Positions 16,059 to 30,779 are shown, numbered from the stretch's first letter. The stretch: 64,000 bases of DNA from Oceanobacillus bengalensis (GCF_003628445.1 NZ_RBZO01000022.1:1-64000); one strand, 5' to 3'. The notes: generated by a model not told the origin, from the letters alone. Numbers and translations: made by a program.

Positions 16059-16092
16059 AAGCTCTGTAAACACTGATATATCATTGTTTCTA

Positions 16093-16485
16093 TTAACGTT
16101 TTGAGAATTGTGGTGCACGACGAGCGCCTTTAAGACCGTATTTCTTACGTTCTTTCATGCGAGCATCACGAGTTAAGAATCCAGCGCGTTTTAATGTAGA
16201 ACGATATTCTGGATCTGCTTCAAGTAGTGCACGAGAAATACCGTGACGGATTGCTCCAGCTTGACCAGTAAATCCACCACCATGAACGTTTACTAATACG
16301 TCATAAGTGCCTTCTGTTTCTGTAGCAGCTAAAGGCTGGTTAAGAATTAGAAGTTGTGTTTCATATGGGAAATAGTCTCTTGCATCACGACCATTAATTG
16401 TTACATTACCTGTACCAGGTACTAAACGTACACGTGCAGTTGAGCTTTTTCGACGACCTGTGCCGTAATATTGTACTTGTGCCAA
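16093..16485 (-). CDS. rpsI: 30S ribosomal protein S9
   Basis: 130 aa, normal for Bacillus. Starts [20 protein letters not shown] and ends in the conserved basic [12 protein letters not shown] tail that reaches the P-site tRNA. The ATG follows AAAGGAGG. It is 21 nt downstream of rplM, the usual pair, and ends the ribosomal superoperon side of the conserved block; the next sequence is accessory. Confidence 0.98.
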   Translation of the reverse strand: MAQVQYYGTGRRKSSTARVRLVPGTGNVTINGRDARDYFPYETQLLILNQPLAATETEGTYDVLVNVHGGGFTGQAGAIRHGISRALLEADPEYRSTLKRAGFLTRDARMKERKKYGLKGARRAPQFSKR

Positions 16486-16506
16486 TTGTTTTACCTCCTT
16501 TTATAA

Positions 16507-16944
16507 TTACCCGCGAAGTTCGTAAACTTCTGGTTTTTGTGCTTGATGATTGTGCTCAGAACCTCTGACCACGTGTAATTTCTTAGCCATTTTACGACCT
16601 AAAGGACCTTTTGGAAGCATACCTTTAACAGTTCTTTCCAACATTTCCTCTGTGTATTTTGTACGCATTTCACCAGCAGTACGTGCTCTTAAGCCACCTG
16701 GGTGGTTTGAGTGATTGTAATACATTTTATCATTAAGTTTGTTACCAGTTAATTCAATTTTCTCAGCGTTAATGATGATTACGTAATCACCAGTATCAGC
16801 ATGTGGAGTGTAAGTTGGTTTATGTTTCCCGCGAAGGATTGTAGCAACTTCACTTGCTAGACGACCTAGACGTTGGCCTTCAGCATCCACAACAAGCCAT
16901 TTGCGTTCAATATTATTTTCATTCGCCATGAATGTTGTGCGCAT
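16507..16944 (-). CDS. rplM: 50S ribosomal protein L13
   Basis: 145 aa. Carries the L13 hallmarks [17 protein letters not shown], the [14 protein letters not shown] segment and [16 protein letters not shown]. An early assembly protein of the large subunit. The start at 16944 has GGAGGG 7 nt upstream; the frame stays open to 17001 but without a site. Co-transcribed with rpsI. Confidence 0.98.
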   Translation of the reverse strand: MRTTFMANENNIERKWLVVDAEGQRLGRLASEVATILRGKHKPTYTPHADTGDYVIIINAEKIELTGNKLNDKMYYNHSNHPGGLRARTAGEMRTKYTEEMLERTVKGMLPKGPLGRKMAKKLHVVRGSEHNHQAQKPEVYELRG

Positions 16945-17083
16945 ATTTTTTCCCTCCATATATCGTTCGTTCATTTTAATTTTCATGTCAGTTAATCTCA
17001 ATTATTCTTCGATTTCTTATATACAACATAATTAGATTCCGGGGCTAATCATGGTTTTAAAGAAATAAAATGCCATAGATAAT

Positions 17084-17111
17084 AATATAACAGATTGATG
17101 TGGAATGTCAA
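17084..17111 (-). promoter_or_regulatory. sigma-A promoter of rplM-rpsI
   Basis: On the minus strand TTGACA, 16 nt, TATATT, right after the truA stop. It leaves a leader of about 130 nt before rplM, the place where Bacillus carries the L13 leader RNA. Confidence 0.65.
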
Positions 17112-17129
17112 GTTTATCAAGGAATTTTT

Positions 17130-17882
17130 CTACTCCATTTCCTTATATATAACATTCCATAAATGTAATCCATGGGCATCTATTGTTTTACCAACAAGTT
17201 TGCGATCATTTCTTTCTAATAGATATTGAATATCTTCTGGCTGTCTCCTACCCTGACCAATATCTAATAAAACACTCACCATAATTCTTACCATATTGTA
17301 TAAAAATCCGCTACCTCTAAAGATAAATTCAATTTCAGAAGCTTCCTTTTTTACAGATGCTTCATAAATGGTTCGAACCTTACTTCCTTTTACAGTAGAC
17401 TTCGTAGAGGAAAAAGTCGTGAAGTCATGTGTCCCTTCTAGATAACGACATGCTTCTTCTATCTTTTCCATATTGAGTTCATATGGAAAGTGATAACTAT
17501 AATGTCGCTTAAATACATCCGCTTCTTGGCAATTTAAGACAAAGTAATGGTATTCCTTCTCTATTACGCTATAACGCGCGTGAAAGGCTTCTGTGACCTT
17601 TTCAACACTACGAACACGAATGTCATCAGGTAACTGTGTATTTAAAGCATGTAACCATCCTCGTTCAGGAATGCCTAAATCAGAATCAAAGTGAATAACT
17701 TGACCTCTTGCATGAACACCTGCATCTGTACGACCTGATGCTGCAATCGATATACTTTGACCTTTATGTATTACCTTTAAGACCTTCTCGAGCTCTCCTT
17801 GGACTGTTCGTTTATTCGGCTGTCTTTGGAAACCATGAAATAACGTACCATCATATTGCAACGTACATTTTACCCTCTCCAT
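17130..17882 (-). CDS. truA: tRNA pseudouridine(38-40) synthase TruA
   Basis: 250 aa. Converts uridines 38-40 of the tRNA anticodon arm to pseudouridine. The catalytic Asp53 lies in GRTDAGVHARGQV; the DGTLFHGFQRQPNKRTVQGE start and RGSGFLYNMVRIMV motif are also family hallmarks. Follows ecfT by 17 nt in the order ecfA1-ecfA2-ecfT-truA-rplM-rpsI, as in B. subtilis. Confidence 0.97.
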   Translation of the reverse strand: MERVKCTLQYDGTLFHGFQRQPNKRTVQGELEKVLKVIHKGQSISIAASGRTDAGVHARGQVIHFDSDLGIPERGWLHALNTQLPDDIRVRSVEKVTEAFHARYSVIEKEYHYFVLNCQEADVFKRHYSYHFPYELNMEKIEEACRYLEGTHDFTTFSSTKSTVKGSKVRTIYEASVKKEASEIEFIFRGSGFLYNMVRIMVSVLLDIGQGRRQPEDIQYLLERNDRKLVGKTIDAHGLHLWNVIYKEME

Positions 17883-17899
17883 CCTGAAACCAGCCTTTC

Positions 17900-18700
17900 T
17901 TAAGCATATGTTCTTGTATAGAATAAAACGGCAATCACTGATAAAAAAATAATATAAATAATCATATCTAATTTACCTATTTTTAATTCTCTTAATTTAG
18001 ATCTTCCCTCACCGCCCTGATAACCACGCGCTTCCATAGCCATTGCGAGCTCTTCCGCCCGTTTAAACGCACTAACAAATAACGGGACAAGTAATGGGAC
18101 AACTGCCTTTATCCGATCTTTAACGGGACCTGTCTTAAAGTCTACGCCTCTGGATGCTTGCGCCTTAGATATTTTTTCTGTTTCTTGCATCAAAGTTGGA
18201 ATAAATCGAAGCGAAATTGACATCATTAAGGCAAGTTCATGAACAGGAAACTTCACTTTATTAAGTGGTCTTAGCATATCCTCTATCGCATCTGTAATCT
18301 CAATCGGTGTCGTTGTTAACGTTAATAGGGAGGTTACTAGAATTAATAGGAAGAACCTTATGGAGATAGCTACCCCTTGAACGACCCCACCTGTATAAAA
18401 TTCAAAGTGCCAAAAGTCAAAGAAGACCTCACCCTCCTTCGTTACAAAGAGGTGTAGTATAAAAGTGAATATAACCAAAAACCAAATAGGTGTTAAACCT
18501 TTTATAATAAAACGAAGCGGTACTCTAGATAACATAACGCTCGCTAATGCAAAAATGACTAAAACGCTATAGCTCGGTACGTTATTCGCGAAAAAAACTA
18601 CAAAGATAAAGAAGAATATAATTGTAATCTTGGTTCTCGGGTCTAATCGATGTACATAAGAATCTCCTGGAACATACTGGCCTATAATTAACGAATTCAT
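17900..18700 (-). CDS. ecfT: energy-coupling factor transporter transmembrane protein EcfT
   Basis: 266 aa with several membrane helices and the two Ala-Arg-Gly-type coupling motifs (QASRGVDF and EARGYQGG) that contact the two ATPases. EcfT is the scaffold of the shared ECF vitamin/metal importer, which takes substrate-specific S components encoded elsewhere. The start overlaps the ecfA2 stop by 4 nt, so translation is coupled. Confidence 0.96.
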   Translation of the reverse strand: MNSLIIGQYVPGDSYVHRLDPRTKITIIFFFIFVVFFANNVPSYSVLVIFALASVMLSRVPLRFIIKGLTPIWFLVIFTFILHLFVTKEGEVFFDFWHFEFYTGGVVQGVAISIRFFLLILVTSLLTLTTTPIEITDAIEDMLRPLNKVKFPVHELALMMSISLRFIPTLMQETEKISKAQASRGVDFKTGPVKDRIKAVVPLLVPLFVSAFKRAEELAMAMEARGYQGGEGRSKLRELKIGKLDMIIYIIFLSVIAVLFYTRTYA

Positions 18701-19566
18701 GATGACTCAGCTCCTCTTACGACATGCTGAATCGTTTCTGCAAGTTCTTTTATTGTCTGTTTCTTAAAGGGTAGTGAAGTACTAAACTTATGATTAAATT
18801 TCATTAAGAATTGTACAATTTCTGGAACATCTAATTGAACTTTATGTAGTGCATCTTTCTGGGTAAAGACTTCTTCAGGTTTGCCTTCCATATATTTCTT
18901 CCCATTGTTTAAAATAATGACATGGTCGGCATATTTTAATGCATCTTCCATACTATGTGTGACAAGTACTGTAGTAAGACTTTGCTCTTTGTGTAACTGA
19001 TAGAACATGTCCATTATCTCTCTTTGACCACGCGGGTCAAGACCAGCAGTTGGCTCATCTAATACGAGAACCTCTGGCTTTACAGCTAACACACCAGCAA
19101 TCGCTACCCTGCGCATTTGTCCACCACTAAGGTCAAATGGAGAACGTTGTAAAACATCAGTAGGAAGACCTACAGCTGGGACGATCTCTTCCATACGTCT
19201 CTTTATTTCCTCTTTCGGGATGCCAAAATTGTCTGGTCCAAAGGCAATATCCTTTTCAACCGTTTCTTCAAATAATTGATGTTCTGGGTATTGAAAAACA
19301 ACACCAACACGACTGCGCAATCCCTTCATATCATTCGGCTTCTGTTCCTTAGAAAGAGAGTAGTCACCAATTGATACGGTACCTTCTGTTGGAATAGTAA
19401 GGCCATTAAGATGGCTTATTAGCGTTGATTTACCCGAACCTGTATGCCCAACGATAGCAACATAGGAGCCCGATTTAATTTGAAAGGTTACATCTTGCAG
19501 TGCTATATGTTGAAATGGAGAATTCGGCTGATAAATATAGGTTACATTTTCGAATATAATGTCCAT
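18697..19566 (-). CDS. ecfA2: ECF transporter ATPase EcfA2
   Basis: 289 aa ABC ATPase: Walker [12 protein letters not shown]-loop [11 protein letters not shown], signature [13 protein letters not shown], Walker [13 protein letters not shown] and the His switch THSMEDA. It pairs with EcfA1 to power the ECF importer. The start overlaps the ecfA1 end by 25 nt, and its stop overlaps ecfT. Confidence 0.97.
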   Translation of the reverse strand: MDIIFENVTYIYQPNSPFQHIALQDVTFQIKSGSYVAIVGHTGSGKSTLISHLNGLTIPTEGTVSIGDYSLSKEQKPNDMKGLRSRVGVVFQYPEHQLFEETVEKDIAFGPDNFGIPKEEIKRRMEEIVPAVGLPTDVLQRSPFDLSGGQMRRVAIAGVLAVKPEVLVLDEPTAGLDPRGQREIMDMFYQLHKEQSLTTVLVTHSMEDALKYADHVIILNNGKKYMEGKPEEVFTQKDALHKVQLDVPEIVQFLMKFNHKFSTSLPFKKQTIKELAETIQHVVRGAESS

Positions 19567-20381
19567 AAGTCCTCCAACAACTCTTCGTGATTTAATGGTT
19601 CTCTTGAGATAGATAAACCAGACTCTCTAAGTTCATCTGCTAAAATTGCTACAAATGGAATATCAAGTCCAATTTTTCTTAACGCATCTTTTTTCAAAAA
19701 GATATCTCTAGGTTTTGACACGTCCCATACTTCACCATTATTCATTACAATAACACGGTCGGCTTGTACGACCTCTTCTAGATCATGCGTAATGGTGATT
19801 AAAGAAAGTCCTTTCTTTCCTAATAGGTTAGAAACAGTCTGCATAATCTCTTTGCGCCCTTTAGGATCAAGCATTGCAGTTGCCTCATCCAATAATAGAA
19901 CCCTAGGGGAAATAGCGAGAACACCTGCTATCGCTACACGCTGCTTCTGTCCGCCAGAAAGTCGGTGTGGCTCTGTTAGTCGATAATCCTGCATACCAAC
20001 AGCATTTAATGTACTTTTAATGCGCTCAATCATTTCACTTCTTGGAACCCCGCGATTTTCCATACCAAAAGCAACATCATCCTGTACGGTCGCTCCAACA
20101 AATTGATTATCAGGATTTTGAAAGACCATTCCTACCTTTTTACGTATTTCCCAAATGGAATCCTCATTTACTTCCCTGCCATCTATTAGGATCTTTCCTT
20201 CCCCGGGAAACAGCAAACCATTAACTAGCTTTGCAATTGTAGATTTCCCTGAACCATTATGACCGATAATTGCTACCCATTCATCTTCATAAATATCAAA
20301 AGAAACATTTCGCAAGACCCAAGGACTATCTTCACTATAGCGAAATGAAACATTTATAAATTCAATCAATTTCTTGCTCAT
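19542..20381 (-). CDS. ecfA1: ECF transporter ATPase EcfA1
   Basis: 279 aa ABC ATPase: Walker [12 protein letters not shown]-loop [13 protein letters not shown], signature [13 protein letters not shown], Walker [12 protein letters not shown] and ITHDLEEV. The NPDNQ Q-loop and LDEATAMLD wording are typical of EcfA1. First gene of the ecfA1A2T-truA unit; about 240 nt and a terminator separate it from rplQ. Confidence 0.97.
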   Translation of the reverse strand: MSKKLIEFINVSFRYSEDSPWVLRNVSFDIYEDEWVAIIGHNGSGKSTIAKLVNGLLFPGEGKILIDGREVNEDSIWEIRKKVGMVFQNPDNQFVGATVQDDVAFGMENRGVPRSEMIERIKSTLNAVGMQDYRLTEPHRLSGGQKQRVAIAGVLAISPRVLLLDEATAMLDPKGRKEIMQTVSNLLGKKGLSLITITHDLEEVVQADRVIVMNNGEVWDVSKPRDIFLKKDALRKIGLDIPFVAILADELRESGLSISREPLNHEELLEDLWTLYSKM

Positions 20382-20561
20382 GCAGCAGCTCTCCTCTATC
20401 TCTACTATCTCAACTTCCTAATAATAAACATGGCGGTTTTCGTAATGTTTCTAACTTCTTAAGAATTTTAGTTGATATATTGAGTCAAAAACAATCTTAT
20501 AGAAAAGAGCCATAACTATAAATATAGACAATGATAACATGAATATACTTTTTGCGTATAC

Positions 20562-20611
20562 AAAAAAAGGGCTTGGATTCACCTCATAAGAGAGTTTGAG
20601 TCCTGCCCTTG
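20562..20611 (-). terminator. terminator of the rpoA-rplQ unit
   Basis: On the minus strand AAGGGC-AGGACTCA and TGAATCC-AAGCCCTT pair across a loop and end in seven T, 13 nt past rplQ. It ends the long ribosomal operon before ecfA1. Confidence 0.8.
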
Positions 20612-20624
20612 CCGCATGTTGTTA

Positions 20625-20978
20625 TTAAACTAACTCGATGATTGCCATTTTCGCTCCATCACCTTGGCGTTCGCCTAGCTTAAGAACACGTGTATATCCA
20701 CCTTGTCTATCTTCGTAACGTGCAGCTACATCATCAAATAATTTTTGTAATACATTATTTTCATCGTCAGCTTCTTTGTTATAAAGGAAAGCTGCAGCTT
20801 GACGACGTGCGTGAAGATCACCACGTTTTCCTAAAGTAATCATTTTGTCAACAATAGACTTTAGATCTTTCGCTTTTGCTTCTGTCGTTTCAATGCGTTC
20901 ATGAATAATTAAATCAGAAGCAAGGTTACGAAGAAGTGCCATACGGGCATCTGTTGTACGTCCTAATTTTCTAGCCAT
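20625..20978 (-). CDS. rplQ: 50S ribosomal protein L17
   Basis: 117 aa, with the usual [22 protein letters not shown] start and [22 protein letters not shown] end. Last gene of the rpsM-rpsK-rpoA-rplQ string, 44 nt after rpoA, followed by a terminator. Confidence 0.98.
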   Translation of the reverse strand: MARKLGRTTDARMALLRNLASDLIIHERIETTEAKAKDLKSIVDKMITLGKRGDLHARRQAAAFLYNKEADDENNVLQKLFDDVAARYEDRQGGYTRVLKLGERQGDGAKMAIIELV

Positions 20979-21022
20979 GGACTATCCCTCCCTTTCCCTG
21001 TAAATCTAGGTGACTGTCATAT

Positions 21023-21967
21023 TCAGTCGTCTTCGCGTAAACCTAATCCAAGTTCACTTAATTTTACTTTTACTTCTTCTAATGATTTCCGTCCTAAATT
21101 ACGAACTTTCATCATGTCTTCTTCAGACTTGTTAGCAAGCTCTTGTACTGTGTTAATACCAGCACGTTTTAAACAGTTGTAAGAACGAACAGAAAGATCA
21201 AGTTCTTCAATGGTCATTTCCATTACTTTTTCTTTTTGATCTTCTTCTTTTTCAACCATAATTTCAGCATTCTTTGCTTCGTCCGTTAGGCCAACGAATA
21301 TATTAAAATGTTCTGTAATAATTTTCGCACCTAATGAAATTGCTTCTTCAGGTCGAATGCTACCATCTGTTGATACATCTAGCGTCAATTTATCAAAATT
21401 ACCATTTTGACCAACACGTGTGTTTTCAACTTGATACGTAACACTTGATACTGGTGTGAAGATCGAATCTATCGGCACAACACCAATTGGCTGATCATCA
21501 CGTTTATTTTCGTCTGCTGGGCGATAACCACGACCTCGTTCAGCAGTGATTCTCATATGCAAATTACCTTTAGAGCTTAATGTAGCAATATATAGATCTG
21601 GATTCAGAACTTCTACATCGCTATCGTAAGTAAGATCTCGGGCTGTAACTTTCCCTTCACCTTGAACATCTAACTCTAATGTTTTCGGTTCATCTGAATA
21701 GATTTTCAATGCTAATCGTTTTAGATTTAACACAATCTGTGTAACATCTTCAACAACACCATCAACCGTTGAAAACTCATGTAGTGCCCCATCAATTTGA
21801 ACGGATGTAACAGCAGCACCTGGAAGTGAGGATAGTAAGATACGACGCAAGGAGTTTCCTAGAGTGGCACCATATCCACGCTCGAGCGGTTCGACTACGA
21901 ATTTTCCAAATGTAGCATCTTCGCTAATTTCAATCGTTTCAATTTTTGGTTTTTCTATTTCAATCAT
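21023..21967 (-). CDS. rpoA: DNA-directed RNA polymerase subunit alpha
   Basis: 314 aa. The N-terminal domain (1-230) dimerises and assembles the core enzyme ([22 protein letters not shown]); a flexible acidic linker leads to the C-terminal domain (about 245-310) with the helix-hairpin-helix motif [12 protein letters not shown] and [11 protein letters not shown] that contacts UP elements and activators. Separated from rpsK by 195 nt containing two hairpins. Confidence 0.98.
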   Translation of the reverse strand: MIEIEKPKIETIEISEDATFGKFVVEPLERGYGATLGNSLRRILLSSLPGAAVTSVQIDGALHEFSTVDGVVEDVTQIVLNLKRLALKIYSDEPKTLELDVQGEGKVTARDLTYDSDVEVLNPDLYIATLSSKGNLHMRITAERGRGYRPADENKRDDQPIGVVPIDSIFTPVSSVTYQVENTRVGQNGNFDKLTLDVSTDGSIRPEEAISLGAKIITEHFNIFVGLTDEAKNAEIMVEKEEDQKEKVMEMTIEELDLSVRSYNCLKRAGINTVQELANKSEEDMMKVRNLGRKSLEEVKVKLSELGLGLREDD

Positions 21968-22162
21968 TAAATAAAACCCTCCTTCAAAACGTCGAAACCC
22001 CGGCTAGACAACTGTCTAACCGAAATTCCTCAAATAGGCAGTAGGCGTTTCTGCACTACCTCAATATTCTACGTACTGTTTTATCATAGATGCTGTAGAT
22101 GAAATAATATTTCAGCTATCATAACCCATTATAGACAGGGTGACAAATTCTATACGGTAAAA

Positions 22163-22552
22163 TTATACGCGACGACGTTTTGGTGGGCGACAACCATTGT
22201 GAGGGACTGGTGTTACATCCACAATTGCTGTTACTTCCAAACCTGCCGCTTGAAGGGAACGAATTGCAGCTTCACGTCCAGCACCTGGGCCTTTAACTGT
22301 TACTTCTAAAGTTTTCATGCCATTTTCCACTGCTGTTTTAGCAGCAGTTTCTGCAGCCATTTGTGCAGCAAATGGAGTAGATTTACGAGAACCTTTAAAA
22401 CCTAAAGCGCCTGCTGAGCTCCAGCCTACAGCATTTCCTTGTTTATCAGTAATCGTAACAATTGTGTTGTTAAAAGTAGAGCGGATATGTGCTATACCTG
22501 ACTCTATATTCTTTTTCACACGGCGTTTACGTGTGTTTGTTTTACGTGCCAT
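22163..22552 (-). CDS. rpsK: 30S ribosomal protein S11
   Basis: 129 aa with the conserved [16 protein letters not shown] core and the [13 protein letters not shown] tail. Platform protein of the small subunit. Lies 18 nt after rpsM with a GGAGGTAA ribosome site. Confidence 0.98.
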   Translation of the reverse strand: MARKTNTRKRRVKKNIESGIAHIRSTFNNTIVTITDKQGNAVGWSSAGALGFKGSRKSTPFAAQMAAETAAKTAVENGMKTLEVTVKGPGAGREAAIRSLQAAGLEVTAIVDVTPVPHNGCRPPKRRRV

Positions 22553-22570
22553 AGTTTTACCTCCTATCTA

Positions 22571-22936
22571 TTATTTCTTCTTGTTAGCCATTGTCTTACG
22601 AGGGCCTTTACGAGTACGTGAATTGTTCTTCGTGTTTTGTCCACGAACTGGTAATCCACGACGGTGGCGTAAACCTCTATATGATCCAATTTCAATCAAA
22701 CGTTTGATGTTTAATGAAACTTCACGACGAAGGTCACCCTCTGTTGTGTAATGGTCTAATTCTTTACGAATTCTAGCTAATTCGTCTTCCGTTAAATCAC
22801 GTACACGAGTGTCTTCTGAAACGCCTGCTTCTTTAAGGACTTTCTGTGCAGTTTTTTTACCAATTCCATAAATATATGTCAATGAAATGACTACACGCTT
22901 ATCACGTGGAATATCAATACCTGCAATACGTGCCAT
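22571..22936 (-). CDS. rpsM: 30S ribosomal protein S13
   Basis: 121 aa. [25 protein letters not shown] start, [22 protein letters not shown] signature and a basic [12 protein letters not shown] tail. Head protein that contacts tRNA and the large subunit. Follows rpmJ by 20 nt. Confidence 0.98.
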   Translation of the reverse strand: MARIAGIDIPRDKRVVISLTYIYGIGKKTAQKVLKEAGVSEDTRVRDLTEDELARIRKELDHYTTEGDLRREVSLNIKRLIEIGSYRGLRHRRGLPVRGQNTKNNSRTRKGPRKTMANKKK

Positions 22937-22956
22937 TAGTTGCTAGCACCTCCTTA

Positions 22957-23306
<350 letters not shown>

Positions 23307-23320
<14 letters not shown>

Positions 23321-23648
23321 CGTGTAGATCTCCCTTCTTCAAATCAGTCACAATCTCACTCATAAACTTAGAAATGGCAAATCGCAATTTTCCATTTGTG
23401 ACCCGACCAGTTTCTAGAAGGCTGTTTTGGACTTCTGGGGAAATATAATCCATTATCTCAATGTGATGTAGATTCTTTTTCTTTGGTCTATTCGTTTTCC
23501 GCCTTTCCCCATCTGCTATGAGGACATAACGATCATCCAGACGTTCTATGATTATCATGTATTGACCCGCTTCACGGCCTTGTAAAATGCGAACAACATG
23601 ACCCAACAGCGGAATCTGATCACCTTCGTTCAACAAGATCACCTGCAC
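23307..23648 (-). CDS. ybzG: KOW-domain RNA-binding protein (YbzG type)
   Basis: About 113 aa. The N-terminal part (about 8-45) has the KOW pattern [20 protein letters not shown] of L14e/L27e-like proteins; the rest is charged. B. subtilis has a homologous gene between map and infA. The start is uncertain: GTG at 23648 and 23642, and TTG at 23633 behind AGGTGAT, are all possible. Here it lies 122 nt from adk with map missing in between. A ribosome-linked role is inferred. Confidence 0.8.
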
Positions 23649-23770
23649 TTAGGCTATAGTTAGATTGTCACCTATAAAGGTTATTCAAATTGTTAAAATT
23701 ACTTTGACACTCATTATAACGATTAAAAAATAGAAATGCATCTATTCCGAGTTATAAGAGTAGAAATTCT

Positions 23771-25738
<1,968 letters not shown>

Positions 25739-25739
<1 letters not shown>

Positions 25740-26179
25740 TAAATCACCTCAGTCTTACCGCCCGCTGCCTCAATTGCTTCTTTTGCAGATGCAGAGAACT
25801 TATGAGCTTTTACTGTTAGTTTTTTTTCGATAGCACCATTACCAAGCACTTTAATGCCTGCGTTAAGTTTGCTTACGACACCAGTTTCAAGTAAAAGCTC
25901 AGGAGTAATGTCAGTGCCTTCTTCAAAGCGATTAAGTGTTTCTATGTTAACAATTGCATACTCTTTACGGTTAATATTCGTAAAACCACGTTTTGGTAAA
26001 CGTTGGAATAGTGGCATTTGACCACCTTCAAAACCTGGACGTACACCGCCACCTGAACGTGAATTTTGACCTTTGTGGCCTCTTCCAGAAGTTTTCCCAT
26101 TACCAGAAGACATTCCTCGACCAAAACGGTTTCTGTTTTTACGTGAACCTTCAGCTGCTTTTAACTCATGTAATTTCAT
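25739..26179 (-). CDS. rplO: 50S ribosomal protein L15
   Basis: 146 aa. [18 protein letters not shown] start, the Gly/Arg-rich [23 protein letters not shown] and FQRLPKRGF signature. Late-assembly protein of the 50S subunit. Between rpmD and secY, as normal. Confidence 0.98.
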
Positions 26180-26210
26180 GCGAGCACCTCCTCTTTATAC
26201 ATTGTATTAA

Positions 26211-26393
26211 TTAAACTTCTTTCACCGTTACTAGATGAGATACTTTATTGATCATACCACGTACTGCTGGAGTATCTTCGAGAACTACGGATTGGCGGAT
26301 TTTTTTCAAGCCTAATGCTTCAACAGTTTTAACTTGTTTATCCAATCTACCAATAACACTCCGTGTGAGGGTGATCTCTAAATTTTTAGACAT
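26211..26393 (-). CDS. rpmD: 50S ribosomal protein L30
   Basis: 60 aa, ferredoxin-like L30 with [20 protein letters not shown] and [19 protein letters not shown]. Lies 16 nt after rpsE. Confidence 0.97.
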   Translation of the reverse strand: MSKNLEITLTRSVIGRLDKQVKTVEALGLKKIRQSVVLEDTPAVRGMINKVSHLVTVKEV

Positions 26394-26409
26394 AATGTTT
26401 CCCTCCTTA

Positions 26410-26913
26410 TTATCCTAACAGTTCTTCTATAGACTTTCCACGTAATTTCGCAACGTCTTCTGCACGTTTTAATTGACTTAAACCGTTCATTGTTGCACGA
26501 ATCATGTTGATTGGTGTGTTCGAGCCTAAGGATTTAGTAAGAATATCACCAACACCAGCCAATTCTAAGATTGCACGGACTGGACCGCCAGAGATAACAC
26601 CTGTACCTTCATAAGCAGGTTTCATCAATACTTTACCAGAACCGAATACTCCATTGACTTGATGTGGAATAGTAGTTCCAACGATTGGCACACTAATTAA
26701 GTTTTTCTTCGCATCGTCAACAGCTTTTTTAATAGCTTCAGGTACTTCTTGTGCTTTACCAGTACCAAAACCAACATGACCGTTCTTATCTCCGACCACT
26801 ACTAAAGCAGCAAAACGCATGCGACGTCCACCTTTAACTACTTTTGAAACACGGTTAATCGAAACAACGCGTTCTTCAAGATCTAATTTATTTGGGTCGA
26901 TACTTGTTCTCAT
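26410..26913 (-). CDS. rpsE: 30S ribosomal protein S5
   Basis: 167 aa. N-terminal dsRNA-binding domain with [19 protein letters not shown] and [21 protein letters not shown]-terminal [17 protein letters not shown]. Important for decoding accuracy and helicase activity at the mRNA entry site. 20 nt after rplR. Confidence 0.98.
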   Translation of the reverse strand: MRTSIDPNKLDLEERVVSINRVSKVVKGGRRMRFAALVVVGDKNGHVGFGTGKAQEVPEAIKKAVDDAKKNLISVPIVGTTIPHQVNGVFGSGKVLMKPAYEGTGVISGGPVRAILELAGVGDILTKSLGSNTPINMIRATMNGLSQLKRAEDVAKLRGKSIEELLG

Positions 26914-26934
26914 TAAATGGTTACCTCCTTTTGA

Positions 26935-27297
26935 TTAAAATTCAAGCCCTGCTTCACGTGCAGCTTCTGCTAAAGCTTTCACACGACCATGATAAAGGTA
27001 TCCTCCACGGTCAAATACCACAGATTTAAAACCTTTATCTTGAGCACGTTTAGCAACCAATTCTCCGACTTGTTTTGCTGCGTCAACATTACCTGGTGAC
27101 TCAAGGTTAATTTCTTTATCAGCAGTTGATGCACTTGCAACAGTTATTCCGTTTATATCATCTATTAATTGAGCATAGATGTGTTTATTTGAACGATATA
27201 CGTTTAAACGAGGACGGACAGCAGTCCCTGAAAGCGTTCTGCGTACACGGTTATGTCTTCTTTTACGTACAACATTTTTATCAGGTTTTGTGATCAT
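26935..27297 (-). CDS. rplR: 50S ribosomal protein L18
   Basis: 120 aa with [21 protein letters not shown] and [26 protein letters not shown] end. Binds 5S rRNA with L5. Normal position between rplF and rpsE. Confidence 0.98.
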   Translation of the reverse strand: MITKPDKNVVRKRRHNRVRRTLSGTAVRPRLNVYRSNKHIYAQLIDDINGITVASASTADKEINLESPGNVDAAKQVGELVAKRAQDKGFKSVVFDRGGYLYHGRVKALAEAAREAGLEF

Positions 27298-27324
27298 CTG
27301 AAGTCTCCTTTCTGCGTCTAACTA

Positions 27325-27861
27325 TTACTTCCCAGTTTTACCTTCTTTACGGCGTACATATTCACCAACGTAGCGAATACCTTTTCCTTTATAAGGCTCT
27401 GGTGGTCTGATTGCTCTAATATTTGCAGCTACAGCACCTACTAGTTGCTTATCAATACCTTTAACAGTTAGCTCTGTATTTTTAGGAACATCAATTTCGA
27501 TTCCTTCAATTGCTTCTATTTCAACTGGATGTGAATATCCTGCATTAATAACAACTTTATTTCCTTGTTTTTGTGCACGGTACCCAACACCAATAATTTC
27601 AAGTGATTTTTCAAAACCTTTACTTACACCTTCAACCATATTATTAATAATTGTACGAGTTGTGCCGTGTAATGCGCGATGATTTTTGTGATCGCTTGGG
27701 CGTTCAACATTGACAACATTGCCTTCAACTTTAACAATCATATCTTGGTGTAGTTCTCGACTTAGTTGACCTTTAGGCCCTTTTACAGTAATTGTATTAC
27801 CATCGAGTTTAACTTCAACACCATCAAGAATTTCAACCGGTTTTAGTCCTATACGAGACAT
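27325..27861 (-). CDS. rplF: 50S ribosomal protein L6
   Basis: 178 aa: [10 protein letters not shown] start, two homologous L6 domains and the C-terminal signature [23 protein letters not shown]. The ATG at 27861 is 8 nt after AGGAGGTG; a TTG at 27870 overlaps this site and is unlikely. Confidence 0.98.
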   Translation of the reverse strand: MSRIGLKPVEILDGVEVKLDGNTITVKGPKGQLSRELHQDMIVKVEGNVVNVERPSDHKNHRALHGTTRTIINNMVEGVSKGFEKSLEIIGVGYRAQKQGNKVVINAGYSHPVEIEAIEGIEIDVPKNTELTVKGIDKQLVGAVAANIRAIRPPEPYKGKGIRYVGEYVRRKEGKTGK

Positions 27862-27892
27862 TCCTTGCACCTCCTCTAAATAAAAAAGTTAA

Positions 27893-28291
27893 TTACCAAA
27901 CATATGCTAAAACTTCGCCGCCAACAGCTTGTGAACGTGCTTCTTTATCAGATAACACACCTTTTGAAGTTGATACGACAGCGATGCCTAAGCCATTTAG
28001 TACGCGAGGTACTTCATTAGCTTTAGCATAAACACGCAATCCTGGTTTACTAATACGTTTAATTCCAGTAATTACACGTTCTTCATTCGGACCGTATTTA
28101 AGGAAAATACGCAGAACACCTTGTTTATTATCTTCAATTACCTCATAGTCTTTAACGAAGCCTTCACGTTTAAGAATATCAGCAACTTCTTTTTTGATAT
28201 TAGAAGCTGGAAGCTCTAATTTTTCATGTTTAACCATGTTTGCATTACGAATACGAGTAAGCATATCTGCGATTGGATCTGTCATAACCAT
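27893..28291 (-). CDS. rpsH: 30S ribosomal protein S8
   Basis: 132 aa. [20 protein letters not shown] near the start and the [13 protein letters not shown]...GGEVLAYVW end. Central 16S rRNA binder. Between rpsN and rplF. Confidence 0.98.
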   Translation of the reverse strand: MVMTDPIADMLTRIRNANMVKHEKLELPASNIKKEVADILKREGFVKDYEVIEDNKQGVLRIFLKYGPNEERVITGIKRISKPGLRVYAKANEVPRVLNGLGIAVVSTSKGVLSDKEARSQAVGGEVLAYVW

Positions 28292-28320
28292 TACTAATTA
28301 CCTCCTTCCCGAATCGGGGA

Positions 28321-28506
28321 TTACCAACTTGCTTTTTTGACACCAGGAATTTGACCTTTATAGGCAAGTTCACGGAAACAAATACGGCAAAGTTTAAATT
28401 TACGAATTACAGAATGTGGACGACCACAACGTTCACAACGAGTATATTCACGTACTTGATATTTTTGTGGGCGTTTTTGTTTCGCAACCATTGATTTTTT
28501 AGCCAC
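28321..28506 (-). CDS. rpsN: 30S ribosomal protein S14, zinc form (type Z)
   Basis: 61 aa, the short zinc-containing form: [21 protein letters not shown] carries the two Cys-x2-Cys pairs. End is [11 protein letters not shown]. Bacteria that carry this form may also have a zinc-free copy regulated by Zur elsewhere. Between rplE and rpsH. Confidence 0.98.
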   Translation of the reverse strand: MAKKSMVAKQKRPQKYQVREYTRCERCGRPHSVIRKFKLCRICFRELAYKGQIPGVKKASW

Positions 28507-28535
28507 AATTTTCCCTCCTTGTACTAGCTCAAAGC

Positions 28536-29075
28536 TTATTTTTGGAAAGGCATGCCTAGCTGAGCCAAAAGTTCACGAGCTTCTTCATCGGTATTAGAAG
28601 TTGTTACAATAACAATATCCATACCGCGAACTTTATTTACTTTATCGTAATTAATTTCTGGGAAAATTAGTTGCTCTTTCACACCTAATGTATAGTTACC
28701 ACGGCCATCAAAAGCTTTTTTAGAAATACCACGGAAGTCACGTACACGTGGAAGAGATACTGAAATTAGCTTTTGTAAGAACTCATACATGCGCTCTCCA
28801 CGAAGTGTAACCTTCGCACCAATTGGCATACCTTCACGTAAACGGAAACCAGCGATTGACTTCTTAGCGCGAGTAATAAGTGGTTTTTGTCCAGAAATTA
28901 ACGAAAGTTCTTCAACAGCACTATCCAATGCTTTAGAATTTTGAACTGCATCACCAACACCCATGTTGATAACAATCTTTTCGATTTTTGGTACTTGCAT
29001 TACAGATTTATATTCAAACTTATTCATTAAAGATGATACAACTTCATCTTGATATTTTTGTTTTAGTTGGTTCAT
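28536..29075 (-). CDS. rplE: 50S ribosomal protein L5
   Basis: 179 aa with [41 protein letters not shown] and [16 protein letters not shown]. Binds 5S rRNA. Two ATG lie in tandem (29078 and 29075); GGAGG is 5 nt from the first and 8 nt from the second, so the second is preferred. Confidence 0.97.
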   Translation of the reverse strand: MNQLKQKYQDEVVSSLMNKFEYKSVMQVPKIEKIVINMGVGDAVQNSKALDSAVEELSLISGQKPLITRAKKSIAGFRLREGMPIGAKVTLRGERMYEFLQKLISVSLPRVRDFRGISKKAFDGRGNYTLGVKEQLIFPEINYDKVNKVRGMDIVIVTTSNTDEEARELLAQLGMPFQK

Positions 29076-29101
29076 CATGTCGGCCTCCTTTCACCAGCGA
29101 A

Positions 29102-29413
29102 TTATTTATCTAAAGGTTCACCGGACTTTTTAGCAATTCGGACTTTCTTTCCGTCGCGAACTTCATACCCAACGCGTGTTGGTTCACCGGATTTTGGATC
29201 TATTGGCATAACATTAGAAACATGAATTGGTGCTTCAATGTTAAGAATTCCACCTTGTGGATTTTCTTGAGAAGGTTTCGCGTGTTTTTTAATCATGTTA
29301 ACACCTTCTACAAGAACGCGATCTTTTTTCGGAAAAGACTCCAAGATTACGCCTTCTTTACCACGATCTTTACCAGATAATACTTTTACTTTATCACCTT
29401 TTTTTACATGCAT
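29102..29413 (-). CDS. rplX: 50S ribosomal protein L24
   Basis: 103 aa KOW-type protein: [21 protein letters not shown] start and the [16 protein letters not shown] segment. Initiates 50S assembly. Between rplN and rplE. Confidence 0.98.
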   Translation of the reverse strand: MHVKKGDKVKVLSGKDRGKEGVILESFPKKDRVLVEGVNMIKKHAKPSQENPQGGILNIEAPIHVSNVMPIDPKSGEPTRVGYEVRDGKKVRIAKKSGEPLDK

Positions 29414-29449
29414 GCTTTACGCACCTCCTCAGGCAATCAATTTATATGC

Positions 29450-29851
<402 letters not shown>

Positions 29852-29863
29852 TCAACATTTTAA

Positions 29864-30133
<270 letters not shown>

Positions 30134-30154
30134 CTAACCTCCTCTCTTATTGAA

Positions 30155-30779
<625 letters not shown>

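Noticed and set aside
15903..16118. 71-codon minus-strand frame across the intron 5' end
   Set aside because: It crosses the rpsI end, its terminator and intron sequence; no ribosome site.
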